Source: CAZQYC01 sp043746555
Lineage (GTDB): Bacteria > Pseudomonadota > Gammaproteobacteria > Steroidobacterales > Steroidobacteraceae
Reading direction: 5' to 3'
Length of the DNA: 12,236 nt
Assembly (NCBI GenBank): GCA_043746555.1
Contig: JAYTQU010000147.1
Location: 1 to 12,236, forward strand
In this document: positions 1 to 6,666 of the stretch, one piece after another
Layout of the letters: each line of letters opens with the position of its first letter
Position numbering within the stretch: position 1 is the first letter of the stretch
The notes under the pieces: generated by a model
Told to the model about the DNA's origin: nothing
Database searches by the model: none
The model's input: only the letters and a program-made list of their open reading frames with translations
Translations under genes and position numbers: made by a program

Positions 1-20
1 TAAGTGGCCAGACTCTTATT

Positions 21-89
21 CAGACCCCCTCGCGATTTCACGAGCTCCCGAATTCACGAACCATCACCCCAACTAGTTACAGACCCCCT
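21..89. repeat. Nested direct repeats in the leader upstream of fliF
   Basis: The 94 bp before fliF contain two perfect direct-repeat pairs in an A-B-B-A order. The 10-mer CAGACCCCCT lies at 21-30 and again at 80-89, and the 7-mer TTCACGA lies at 37-43 and 53-59. The second 10-mer ends 5 bp before the fliF ATG, where a Shine-Dalgarno sequence would normally be, and it is pyrimidine-rich rather than purine-rich. No -24/-12 sigma-54 element or clear sigma-70 promoter is visible in these 94 bp, so the promoter of this unit is presumably further upstream, normally before fliE. TAA at 1-3 could be the stop of an upstream gene, but too little is present to say. What the repeats do is unknown. Confidence 0.45.
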
Positions 90-94
90 AACTC

Positions 95-1723
95 ATGAGC
101 GCCACAGCCGAATCACTACCGATGCGAACCCAGCCAACCAATAATTTGCGATCCGGGCTGTTGCTCGTCGGCGTTGCATTGGCGGTCGCCGCAGGCGTGG
201 CGATTGCGTTATGGTCGAAAGAGCCGAGCTACGGATTACTGGCGGCAAAGGTGAGCAATTCACAGGCCGCGCAAATTGTGCAAGCGCTCGAAGCGTCGGG
301 CATCGAACATCGCGTCGAAGCGGGTTCGGTCATGGTGCCGGTCGAGAAACTAAGCGATGCACGACTAAAACTCGCCGCCCAAGGAATCAGTGGCGATGAA
401 GGCGGCTTCGACGATTTGCAAAAAGATCCCGGCTTCGGCGTCAGTCAGTTTATGGAGACGGCGCGTTATCAACACGCGTTGGAAATCGAGCTTGGTCGCA
501 CGGTCGCGAATTTGCAGCCGATCGAAAGTGCGCGGGTTCATTTGGCATTGCCGCGGCAATCGGCATTCGTGCGCGATCGCCGTGAAGCGAGCGCGTCGGT
601 GTTCGTGCAATTGAAAGCGGGAAGACGTTTGGCCGACGAGCAAATCAACTCGATCGTCAACTTAGTTGCGTCGAGCGTCCCGGAGATGGAAGCCTCGCAG
701 GTAACCGTCGTCGATCAACAAGGACGATTGCTGTCCGCGCCGCACGGCAACGACGAATACGCGATGCGCGACAAGCAATTCGAATATGAGAACAAGCTCG
801 AAGAACTGTATTCACAACGTGTCGAGCAATTATTGACACCGCTGGTCGGCGCGGGCCGAGTGCGCGCGCAAGTCGTCGCCGACGTGGAAATGGCGATTAC
901 CGAACAAGCACGCGAACAATATCGACCCGAAAGCCAAGTGGTTCGCAGCGAACAGCAATCGGAAGAATCCAATCGCAATGGCTCAGGCCCGCAAGGCGTT
1001 CCCGGCGCGCTCACCAATCAACCTCCACAGGGCGGTGTTGCGCTCGCGCCGAATGTTCCCGCGACCAACGCGACTGCCAATGCACAGAATGCAACGGCAA
1101 GCGGCGAGAACTCGACATCGAAACAAAGCACACGCAATTACGAAATCGATCGCACGCTGGCCTACACCAAACAACCGCCAGGCACATTAAAACGCTTGAG
1201 CGTTGCCGTGCTAGTCGATAACGCTCGCAGCGTCGGCGACGACGGCACGGAAACACAAACGCCGTTGACGCCGGAACAAATCGCCAATATGACGAGCTTG
1301 GTCAAAGACGCCGTTGGCTTCGATGAAAAGCGCGGCGATAGTGTGAACGTCGTTAATGCATCGTTTGCTGCCGTTCCCGAAGTGCCGCAAGCCGATCCGC
1401 AAGTTGTTCCGCTGTGGGAGAAACCGATTGTGCGCGACTTCGCCAAACTCGGCGGCGGCGTGATCGTGCTCGTAATGTTGGTGTTGTTCGTGCTGAGACC
1501 GTTGATGCGCGGTCTTCTTCCGCCGCCGGCAACCGGCATGATTCTCGCCGGCGACGCCATGGCGTTGTCGGGTCCGGCGGGCGGCGGCGCTCAAGGCGCG
1601 GTCGGCGTCAACAAGCAATCGACACCTTACGAACAGCAATTAACCGAGACGCGCACTTTGGTCCAACAAGATCCGCAACGAGCGGCGCAAGTCGTGAAGG
1701 GTTGGGTGGCCTCCGATGAGTAA
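95..1723 (+). CDS. fliF: FliF, flagellar MS-ring protein
   Basis: FliF builds the MS ring in the inner membrane, the platform for the switch complex below and the housing of the export gate. The 542-aa protein has the usual family length. It has an N-terminal membrane segment at about residues 21-40, a long periplasmic region with the ring-building domains, a low-complexity Gly/Asn/Gln/Ala-rich stretch at about 295-345, and a second membrane segment at about 452-470. A cytoplasmic tail follows. Its last ~35 residues (from about TPYEQQL to the terminal VKGWVASDE) match the FliG-binding helices of the family. The ATG at 95 is chosen because it leaves a short cytoplasmic N terminus before the first membrane segment. 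No Shine-Dalgarno sequence precedes it, and the next ATG at 122 has none either. The gene ends inside the fliG start region (8-bp overlap, ATGAGTAA), so the two are translationally coupled. Confidence 0.97.
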   Translation: MSATAESLPMRTQPTNNLRSGLLLVGVALAVAAGVAIALWSKEPSYGLLAAKVSNSQAAQIVQALEASGIEHRVEAGSVMVPVEKLSDARLKLAAQGISGDEGGFDDLQKDPGFGVSQFMETARYQHALEIELGRTVANLQPIESARVHLALPRQSAFVRDRREASASVFVQLKAGRRLADEQINSIVNLVASSVPEMEASQVTVVDQQGRLLSAPHGNDEYAMRDKQFEYENKLEELYSQRVEQLLTPLVGAGRVRAQVVADVEMAITEQAREQYRPESQVVRSEQQSEESNRNGSGPQGVPGALTNQPPQGGVALAPNVPATNATANAQNATASGENSTSKQSTRNYEIDRTLAYTKQPPGTLKRLSVAVLVDNARSVGDDGTETQTPLTPEQIANMTSLVKDAVGFDEKRGDSVNVVNASFAAVPEVPQADPQVVPLWEKPIVRDFAKLGGGVIVLVMLVLFVLRPLMRGLLPPPATGMILAGDAMALSGPAGGGAQGAVGVNKQSTPYEQQLTETRTLVQQDPQRAAQVVKGWVASDE

Positions 1724-2720
1724 TGTAGCGTTGCCAAAGCGCACCGGCGCTGAACGAGCGGCTATTCTGTTGTTGACGTTGGGCGAGCAATCGGCCGCCG
1801 AAGTGCTCAAACACATGGACACCGACGATGTACAACGCGTCGGCATCGCGATGTCCACCATTCCCACCGTCTCGCGCAATGAAGTGCAGAGCGTGCTCGG
1901 CGTATTCAAAGAAAACGTCGACAGTCACTCGATCACCGGTTCGGACGATTACATTCGCAAAGTGTTGACGGCGGCATTGGGCGGCGATCGCGCCAACACG
2001 ATTACCGATCGTATTCAACTCGGCGGCAACACCAAGGGACTCGCATCTTTGAAATTGATGGACGCTCGCGCGGTCGCAAATCTTGTGCGACAGGAGCATC
2101 CGCAGATTATCGCCATCGTGCTGGCGTATCTCGACGCCGATCGCGCCGCCGAAGTGCTCGCAATTCTTCCGGACACGTTGCGCTCCGAGGTGGTGATGCG
2201 TATCGCAACGCTCAACGGCATCCAACCGGCGGCATTGAACGAGTTGGACGACATCATGGCCAATCGCTTCTCCGGTAAAAATATGGTGCGCACCTCCGTG
2301 CTTGGCGGACCGAAAGTCGCGGCCAATATCATCAACTATCTCGACGGCAGTCAAAGCAACGCGATGATGGAAGAGATCGCCGCGGCGGATGAACAGTTGG
2401 CCACCAGTATTCAGGACATGATGTTTGTGTTTAACGATCTGCTAGATGTAGACGATCGCGGCGTTCAAGAGCTGTTGCGCGGCGTGCCCGCCGATAAGTT
2501 GTTGCTGGCGTTGAAAGGTGCCGACGATCGCATTAAGGAAAAGATATTCAAGAACATGTCGCAACGCGCGGCCGAAATGCTCAAAGACGATCTTGAATCG
2601 CGCGGTCCGGTAAGACTCAGCGATGTCGAATCGGCGCAGAAAGAAATTGTCACGGTTGCGCGGCGTCTCGCCGAGGCCGGCACGATTAGCCTAGGCGGAA
2701 CCGAAGAAGAGTATGTCTGA
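1716..2720 (+). CDS. fliG: FliG, flagellar motor switch protein
   Basis: FliG couples the stator to the rotor: its N-terminal domain binds FliF, its middle domain binds FliM, and its C-terminal domain meets the stator protein MotA. The product is 334 aa, against 331 in E. coli. The middle-domain EHPQ motif is at residues 127-130. The charged torque-helix residues known from E. coli (K264, R281, D288, D289, R297) align with K267, R284, D291, D292 and R300 here, all conserved. The C terminus (VRLSDVE, then VARRLAEAG, ending EEEYV) is typical of the family. The ATG at 1716 lies inside the end of fliF, and the stop overlaps the fliH start by 8 bp. Together with FliM and FliN it forms the C ring that sets rotation direction. 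Confidence 0.98.
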   Translation: MSNVALPKRTGAERAAILLLTLGEQSAAEVLKHMDTDDVQRVGIAMSTIPTVSRNEVQSVLGVFKENVDSHSITGSDDYIRKVLTAALGGDRANTITDRIQLGGNTKGLASLKLMDARAVANLVRQEHPQIIAIVLAYLDADRAAEVLAILPDTLRSEVVMRIATLNGIQPAALNELDDIMANRFSGKNMVRTSVLGGPKVAANIINYLDGSQSNAMMEEIAAADEQLATSIQDMMFVFNDLLDVDDRGVQELLRGVPADKLLLALKGADDRIKEKIFKNMSQRAAEMLKDDLESRGPVRLSDVESAQKEIVTVARRLAEAGTISLGGTEEEYV

Positions 2721-3390
2721 CGCACCAACCGTTTCTCATGCAGTTGCGTCCGAACGCTGGGCGCCGCCGGAAGTGTATGGCCGATCCTTTGGATCGCAGG
2801 GCGAACGTCCTGCGGGTCTGGGCCGATCCGATCGCGAAGCCATCGACGCGTTGTACGAGAAATCGAAAAAAGAAGGATTTGCCGCGGGTCGGGCGCAATT
2901 CGATGCGCAGACCGAAGAACTCGCGGCGCGTGTCGCGCACTTAGATGCAACGCTGCAATTGTTGGCGCGACCTCTCGCGGAATTGGACGCGGAAGTCGAA
3001 AAGCAATTGGTCACGTTGGCGTTGACTGTGGCGCGGCACTTGGTTCGTCGCGAACTACGAATCGACCCCACTCAGGTAGTCGGCATCATTCGCAGTACCG
3101 TCTCGTTACTTCCCGCCGCGGCGCGCGATGTGCGCATTCACTTACATCCCGACGACGCGGCGCTAGTCCGGGAAAAACTCGCTGAACCGCATGCCGAACG
3201 CGCATGGTCCATTGTCGAAGATCCAATCATGATGCGCGGCGGTTGTCGTGTCACCACCGATCACACACAGATCGACGCGCGACTCGAAGCGCGACTCGGC
3301 GCGGCGATCGCCAGCGTGCTAGGCAGTGAGAGAACAGAGCCGCGCAGCGATGCAAGCCAGTCGCAATCTCCGGGAGCCCCGGCGACATGA
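2713..3390 (+). CDS. fliH: FliH, regulator and anchor of the flagellar export ATPase
   Basis: FliH is the stalk-like dimer that binds the FliI ATPase, restrains its activity, and links it to the C ring (FliN) and to FlhA. It resembles the peripheral stalk of F/V-type ATPases. The 225-aa product has a divergent N terminus with a tryptophan at residue 16 (RWAPP), in the region where FliH tryptophans contact FlhA. A GxxxG step lies at G55-G59. A long charged helix follows, with a V-ATPase-E-like C-terminal domain from about residue 95 to 200 (VARHLVRREL, then MMRGGCRV). The last ~25 residues are Ser/Pro/Glu-rich and look disordered. The purine-rich GAAGAAGAG at the end of fliG can serve as the ribosome-binding site. 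The stop overlaps fliI by 4 bp (ATGA). The identification rests on position plus the C-terminal motifs, since the family is poorly conserved. Confidence 0.94.
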   Translation: MSDAPTVSHAVASERWAPPEVYGRSFGSQGERPAGLGRSDREAIDALYEKSKKEGFAAGRAQFDAQTEELAARVAHLDATLQLLARPLAELDAEVEKQLVTLALTVARHLVRRELRIDPTQVVGIIRSTVSLLPAAARDVRIHLHPDDAALVREKLAEPHAERAWSIVEDPIMMRGGCRVTTDHTQIDARLEARLGAAIASVLGSERTEPRSDASQSQSPGAPAT

Positions 3391-4775
3391 GTGAAAACAC
3401 AGTAGCTCAAGATATCCGTCGTGTGCGCAATACACAATGGCGCGAGCGTTTGACGCGCCGAGTGGCACGCGCCGAACGTCTTCCCGAACCGCCGGTTGAA
3501 GGTCAACTCACACGCATGATTGGCTTAACTCTGGAAGCGGCCGGATGCCAAGCGGCCATCGGCGATCGTTGCGATGTGATCACGATGGATGGGGTGCGTG
3601 TAGAAGCGGAAGTGGTCGGCTTCGCAGAAGAACGATTGTTCCTGATGCCCACCGGCGATATTCACGGCGTCAAACCGAGCGCACGTGTTATCCCTGCACA
3701 GCGCGCGGGATCCGCGGCGGTCGGGCCGCAACTTCTCGGCCGCATCGTCGATGGCGGCGGTCGACCGCTCGATGGACACGGCGCAATCGAATGCGAACAG
3801 AGAGTACGGTTGACCGGAGTGCCGATCAATCCGCTGGCGCGACAACCGATCTCGGAACCGCTCGATGTCGGCATTCGTTCGATCAACTCGCTATTGACGG
3901 TCGGTCGCGGACAACGCATCGGATTGTTTGCCGGCAGCGGCGTCGGTAAGAGCGTCTTGCTCGGCATGATGGCGCGGTTTACGTCGGCCGATGTAATTGT
4001 GGTCGGACTGATCGGCGAACGCGGTCGCGAAGTGAAAGAATTCGTCGAACGAATTTTGGGCGTTGACGGGCGACGTCGCTCGGTCGTCGTAGCCACGCCT
4101 GCGGACACGCCGCCGTTGATGCGCTTGCATGGCGCATGGTTGGCAACTTCCATCGCCGAATATTTTCGCGATCAAGGCAAAAGCGTTTTGTTGTTAATGG
4201 ATTCGCTCACGCGCTTTGCACAAGCGCAGCGAGAGATCGGTCTCGCAATCGGCGAAGCGCCCGCGACCAAAGGTTATCCGCCGTCGGTTTTCGCGCGACT
4301 GCCGCAGCTGGTCGAACGCGCGGGCAACGGAACGGAGCGGGGCGGTTCGATTACGGCGTTCTACACCGTGCTGACGGAAAGCGACGATCCGCACGATCCG
4401 ATAGCCGACGCGGCGCGCGCGATTCTCGATGGACACTTTGTCTTGTCGCGACGCATTGCCGAGTCGGGGTTATATCCGGCCATCGATGTCGAAGCATCGA
4501 TCAGTCGCGTGATGCACGAAATCGTACCGCCTGCGCAAATGCAATTGGCGCGAGGGTTTCGGCAGGCATTGTCGATCTATGGGCAGAATCGCGATTTGAT
4601 TGCCATCGGGGCGTATCGACCGGGAAGCGATCCGCGCATCGATGCCGCTATCGCCGCGTGGCCGAAATTGCAGCAGCTACTGCAACAAGATATGCACGAA
4701 CGTTTCGACTTGCGCGCGAGCGCCGCCGCGTTGGCGCAATTGGCGTCGAGTGTGGGCGTTGAGAGCCAGCAATGA
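3387..4775 (+). CDS. fliI: FliI, flagellum-specific export ATPase
   Basis: FliI is the hexameric ATPase of the flagellar type III export apparatus, homologous to the F1 beta subunit. It works at the cytoplasmic face of the gate to release chaperones and prime substrates. The 462-aa product carries Walker A AGSGVGKS at residues 182-189 (K188 numbered as in Salmonella). The GERGREV motif holds catalytic glutamate E211, and the Walker B strand ends at D272 (LLLMDSL). The ATPase alpha/beta signature PAIDVEASIS is at 364-373. The basic N terminus (about residues 7-25) fits the FliH-binding helix. All key residues are present, so the enzyme should be active. It is distinguished from injectisome paralogues by its position between fliH and fliJ. 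The start overlaps the fliH stop and the stop overlaps the fliJ start (ATGA in both cases). Confidence 0.98.
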   Translation: MSENTVAQDIRRVRNTQWRERLTRRVARAERLPEPPVEGQLTRMIGLTLEAAGCQAAIGDRCDVITMDGVRVEAEVVGFAEERLFLMPTGDIHGVKPSARVIPAQRAGSAAVGPQLLGRIVDGGGRPLDGHGAIECEQRVRLTGVPINPLARQPISEPLDVGIRSINSLLTVGRGQRIGLFAGSGVGKSVLLGMMARFTSADVIVVGLIGERGREVKEFVERILGVDGRRRSVVVATPADTPPLMRLHGAWLATSIAEYFRDQGKSVLLLMDSLTRFAQAQREIGLAIGEAPATKGYPPSVFARLPQLVERAGNGTERGGSITAFYTVLTESDDPHDPIADAARAILDGHFVLSRRIAESGLYPAIDVEASISRVMHEIVPPAQMQLARGFRQALSIYGQNRDLIAIGAYRPGSDPRIDAAIAAWPKLQQLLQQDMHERFDLRASAAALAQLASSVGVESQQ

Positions 4776-5227
4776 CACGTAGCGAACGAATGCAGCCGGT
4801 AAGAAAATTTAGCGGTGCCACCGAAAAGCGCGAGGCCGGACAACTCGCTGCGACCGAAGATCGTCTCGCCGAATGCGAGCGCAAGTTAGCGGAGCTGAGA
4901 CTATACGAACAAGAGTATCGAAAAGGTTTCAACTCGCGCGTGAGCGTCGGCATGGGCGGCGGTGGAGTGCGCGACTATCAACAATTCTTGGCGCGACTCT
5001 CGGAGGCAATTCGTCAACAGATGCAACTCGTGGCTGTTGCGCGCGCCGAACGCGACGCGCAACAAGGTCAATGGCGCGAAGCCGCGACGCGCAACAAGGC
5101 GATCGATCATGTGGTCGAAAATTGGAAAACGGAAGAACGCCGTCATGTCGAGCGTCATGAACAAAGGGAAAGCGACCAGCGCGCACAGCGCAAGACGCCA
5201 GAGCGCACCGACAAAGCGGCGAGTTAG
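4772..5227 (+). CDS. fliJ: FliJ, export ATPase central-stalk protein
   Basis: FliJ is a small two-helix coiled-coil protein that inserts into the FliI ring like the gamma subunit of F1-ATPase. It contacts FlhA, activating proton-driven export, and escorts empty chaperones. The 151-aa product (147 in E. coli) is very rich in Glu, Arg, Gln and Ala over two long heptad-like stretches, about residues 18-58 and 70-145. A turn at about 58-66 separates them. That turn contains four consecutive glycines (G62-G65) just before the conserved RDYQQFL segment. The ATG at 4772 overlaps the fliI stop by 4 bp, so it ends the tightly coupled fliF-fliJ block. Sequence conservation in this family is low; position and helical character carry the call. 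Confidence 0.93.
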   Translation: MTRSERMQPVRKFSGATEKREAGQLAATEDRLAECERKLAELRLYEQEYRKGFNSRVSVGMGGGGVRDYQQFLARLSEAIRQQMQLVAVARAERDAQQGQWREAATRNKAIDHVVENWKTEERRHVERHEQRESDQRAQRKTPERTDKAAS

Positions 5228-5235
5228 GCAACAAA

Positions 5236-5262
5236 CTAAACAGTAGATTTGACGACCGATTC
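5236..5262 (+). promoter_or_regulatory. Weak candidate sigma-28 (FliA) promoter before fliK
   Basis: The 61-bp gap between fliJ and fliK contains CTAAA at 5236-5240 followed, 14 bp later, by ACCGATTC at 5255-5262. The FliA consensus is TAAA, about 15 bp, then GCCGATAA, so the -35 part matches and five central bases of the -10 part (CCGAT) match, with a spacer one base short. The start site would be about 15-20 bp before the fliK ATG, leaving a very short leader. A match this partial could be chance. Confidence 0.28.
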
Positions 5263-5288
5263 CTTACATACACGACCGGAAATGCATC

Positions 5289-6326
5289 ATGGCTCCTTCG
5301 CTCGACATCGCTACTGCAACGCAGTCACAACCAAAAGCGTCTGCGTCGCCGGCTTCAAGCGCAACATCGAACGACGCTGTCAATAAAAACGCCGGCGCGA
5401 CTGGCGTGAAAGCGCCCGACAATGGTCATGCCTTGACTGCCGATAATCCGGATAGAAAGTTCGAGGAGATGCTTGCGGAATTGCTGGGCGACGCTCCCAA
5501 TACGACTGTATCTACATCCACTTCTTTGTTGCCGACGGATAAGGACAAACAAGACAGCACGAAAACCAACGATGCCAGTGTCTTGGATGCGAGCGCGTTA
5601 CTGCTCGATCCGCAAACGTTGTTGCTTTTGGCGGATTCAATTCCGCGCGCGCCGGAATCGGCATCGACCAACGTCGCGCAATCGTCTGCGGTATCGGCGG
5701 ATCGTAAGACAGCCGCGACAACTTTTAATACGAGCACGATTGCAAGCTCGTTGCTCGGCACCGATCGGAGCGCGACAAAACTCGACGGAAAACCGATAGC
5801 AACCACAGCGCAGCAGGACGGAAGCAAGGATAGTGGCGGTAATGCGGACAAGTCGGCACCGAATGCGCTATCCGCCGTGGCGACTGCGGCGCACGATCGT
5901 GTCGCGGACCTGCACGATCAACCGATGATTCGTGCGCACGTCGGTACCGCAACATGGACCGAAGAATTGGCCGGCAAGTTGACCGTGATGGTGGGTCGCG
6001 GCTTGCAATCGGCATCGTTACAGTTGTCGCCGGAACATTTAGGTCCGCTTGAAATTCACATTTCCGTGCAGAACAACCAGACCTCCGTGTGGTTTGGCGC
6101 TGTTCATGCCGATACGCGCATCGCACTCGAACAGGCATTGCCGCGATTGCGCGAAATGCTTGCCGGTCAAGGCTTAAATCTCAGCGATGCCGGCGTGTTT
6201 CGCGAAGCGCCGCGCGATCGCGCTCCACAGCATTCGAGCGCACGCACTTCCGGCTCCGGCTCAAGCGAACGCGAAATCTCGATAGCTGCGATTGGATTGC
6301 GCGGGATCGTGGATGCGTACGCGTAA
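5289..6326 (+). CDS. fliK: FliK, flagellar hook-length control protein
   Basis: FliK is a secreted molecular ruler. It is exported while the hook grows, then its C-terminal domain acts on FlhB to switch export from rod/hook to filament proteins. The 345-aa product (405 in Salmonella) begins with about 220 residues of Ala/Ser/Thr/Asp-rich low-complexity sequence typical of the ruler part. The conserved C-terminal hook-length domain follows at about residues 223-312, recognisable by LQLSPEHLGPLEI and then VWFGAVHADTRIALEQALPR. A Ser/Arg-rich tail closes it. The ATG at 5289 is the first in frame after fliJ; the ribosome-binding site is weak (CCGGAA, 8 bp before it). It is separated from fliJ by 61 bp and from fliL by 340 bp, so it may be expressed partly on its own. 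The N-terminal part cannot be aligned by eye. Confidence 0.94.
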   Translation: MAPSLDIATATQSQPKASASPASSATSNDAVNKNAGATGVKAPDNGHALTADNPDRKFEEMLAELLGDAPNTTVSTSTSLLPTDKDKQDSTKTNDASVLDASALLLDPQTLLLLADSIPRAPESASTNVAQSSAVSADRKTAATTFNTSTIASSLLGTDRSATKLDGKPIATTAQQDGSKDSGGNADKSAPNALSAVATAAHDRVADLHDQPMIRAHVGTATWTEELAGKLTVMVGRGLQSASLQLSPEHLGPLEIHISVQNNQTSVWFGAVHADTRIALEQALPRLREMLAGQGLNLSDAGVFREAPRDRAPQHSSARTSGSGSSEREISIAAIGLRGIVDAYA

Positions 6327-6334
6327 CGCGCTAC
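6317..6334 (+). other. Imperfect hairpin around the fliK stop codon
   Basis: GTACGCG at 6317-6323 can pair with CGCG-C-TAC at 6327-6334, with one bulged C, leaving the fliK stop codon TAA as the loop. No run of T follows, so it is not a standard rho-independent terminator. It could stabilise the 3' end of the upstream transcript, or be coincidence in GC-rich sequence. Confidence 0.25.
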
Positions 6335-6379
6335 TAGTACCTCGTCACAAAGACTTTTCGGATGGTCTCCAAGCCGGAA

Positions 6380-6394
6380 GAACAATGTTTGTTC
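6380..6394. promoter_or_regulatory. Perfect inverted repeat, possible operator or hairpin
   Basis: GAACAA at 6380-6385 and TTGTTC at 6389-6394 form a perfect 6-bp dyad around a 3-bp centre. It is AT-rich compared with its surroundings and lies 53 bp after the fliK stop and about 250 bp before the predicted fliL transcription start. It could bind a dimeric regulator or form a small RNA hairpin; neither is shown. Confidence 0.3.
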
Positions 6395-6521
6395 ATTCGG
6401 TCTATCAAATCGTATGGGTACGGTTGCGGCTATCCGAAAACTGCTTTAGCGCGGCTCTGGTAACGTTGATCGGTTGCGCCAATTTCCCGGCGCACATCAA
6501 AGCCATGAAGCGTGTCGTGTG

Positions 6522-6545
6522 CGAGCGCTCACGAACTCGCGCTCG
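6522..6545. promoter_or_regulatory. Perfect 7-bp inverted repeat, candidate activator site
   Basis: CGAGCGC at 6522-6528 and GCGCTCG at 6539-6545 are exact reverse complements separated by 10 bp. The centre lies about 100 bp upstream of the predicted sigma-54 start site, a usual distance for enhancer-binding activators. It does not resemble the FleQ box described in Pseudomonas. As RNA it would be a GC-rich hairpin with a 10-nt loop and no following T-run, so a terminator role is less likely. Confidence 0.33.
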
Positions 6546-6608
6546 AATATGTGTCGCAAGTCGTGCTTTGAATCTGCGCCGAGTGGCGATGAAATGGACG
6601 CGACCATG

Positions 6609-6624
6609 TGGCACGCGCTTTGCT
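6609..6624 (+). promoter_or_regulatory. Sigma-54 (RpoN) -24/-12 promoter for fliL operon
   Basis: The sequence reads TGGCACG, CGCT, TTGCT, a full match to the sigma-54 consensus TGGCACG-N4-TTGCW. The invariant GG (6610-6611) and GC (6622-6623) have exactly 10 bp between them. Transcription should start near 6635, giving a leader of about 32 nt before the fliL ATG. It lies in the longest intergenic gap, points at fliL and precedes eight co-directional flagellar genes. In Pseudomonas the fliL operon is known to depend on sigma-54 and the activator FleQ, so a FleQ-like activator is the expected partner, though none is encoded in this window. Confidence 0.88.
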
Positions 6625-6666
6625 AACTACCCCTTACCAATAATTGTTTGACGCGAGGTTAAGGCA

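Larger units (their letters stand above)
6327..6666 (+). other. 340-bp non-coding regulatory gap between fliK and fliL
   Basis: This is the longest gene-free stretch in the window. It holds a perfect small inverted repeat at 6380-6394, a second at 6522-6545, a consensus sigma-54 promoter at 6609-6624 and the fliL ribosome-binding site at 6655-6658. An open frame at 6385-6651 (88 codons, ATG preceded by GGAAG) crosses it. Its translation is rich in Arg and Cys, resembles no flagellar protein, and contains the promoter, so I do not call it a gene. No rho-independent terminator is visible after fliK. The gap most simply separates two transcription units and provides room for an enhancer-binding activator. 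Confidence 0.8.

Noticed and set aside
1..94. Sigma-54 promoter at TGGCC (5-9) upstream of fliF
   Set aside because: There is no GC at the required -12 spacing after the GG, so it does not match the -24/-12 pattern.
3..98. Open frame running into fliF as the end of fliE
   Set aside because: The frame open from base 3 ends in a TGA overlapping the fliF start, but its translation does not resemble the conserved FliE C terminus.
1608..2354. 248-codon open frame on the - strand across fliF/fliG
   Set aside because: It is antisense to conserved FliF and FliG coding sequence; the His/Arg-rich translation is a by-product of the codon bias of fliG.
4136..4762. 208-codon + strand frame inside fliI
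   Set aside because: It is an out-of-frame reading of the conserved FliI ATPase domain, Arg/Ser-rich and without recognisable motifs.
6317..6334. Rho-independent terminator after fliK
   Set aside because: The hairpin has a bulge, a three-base loop made of the stop codon, and no T-run after it.
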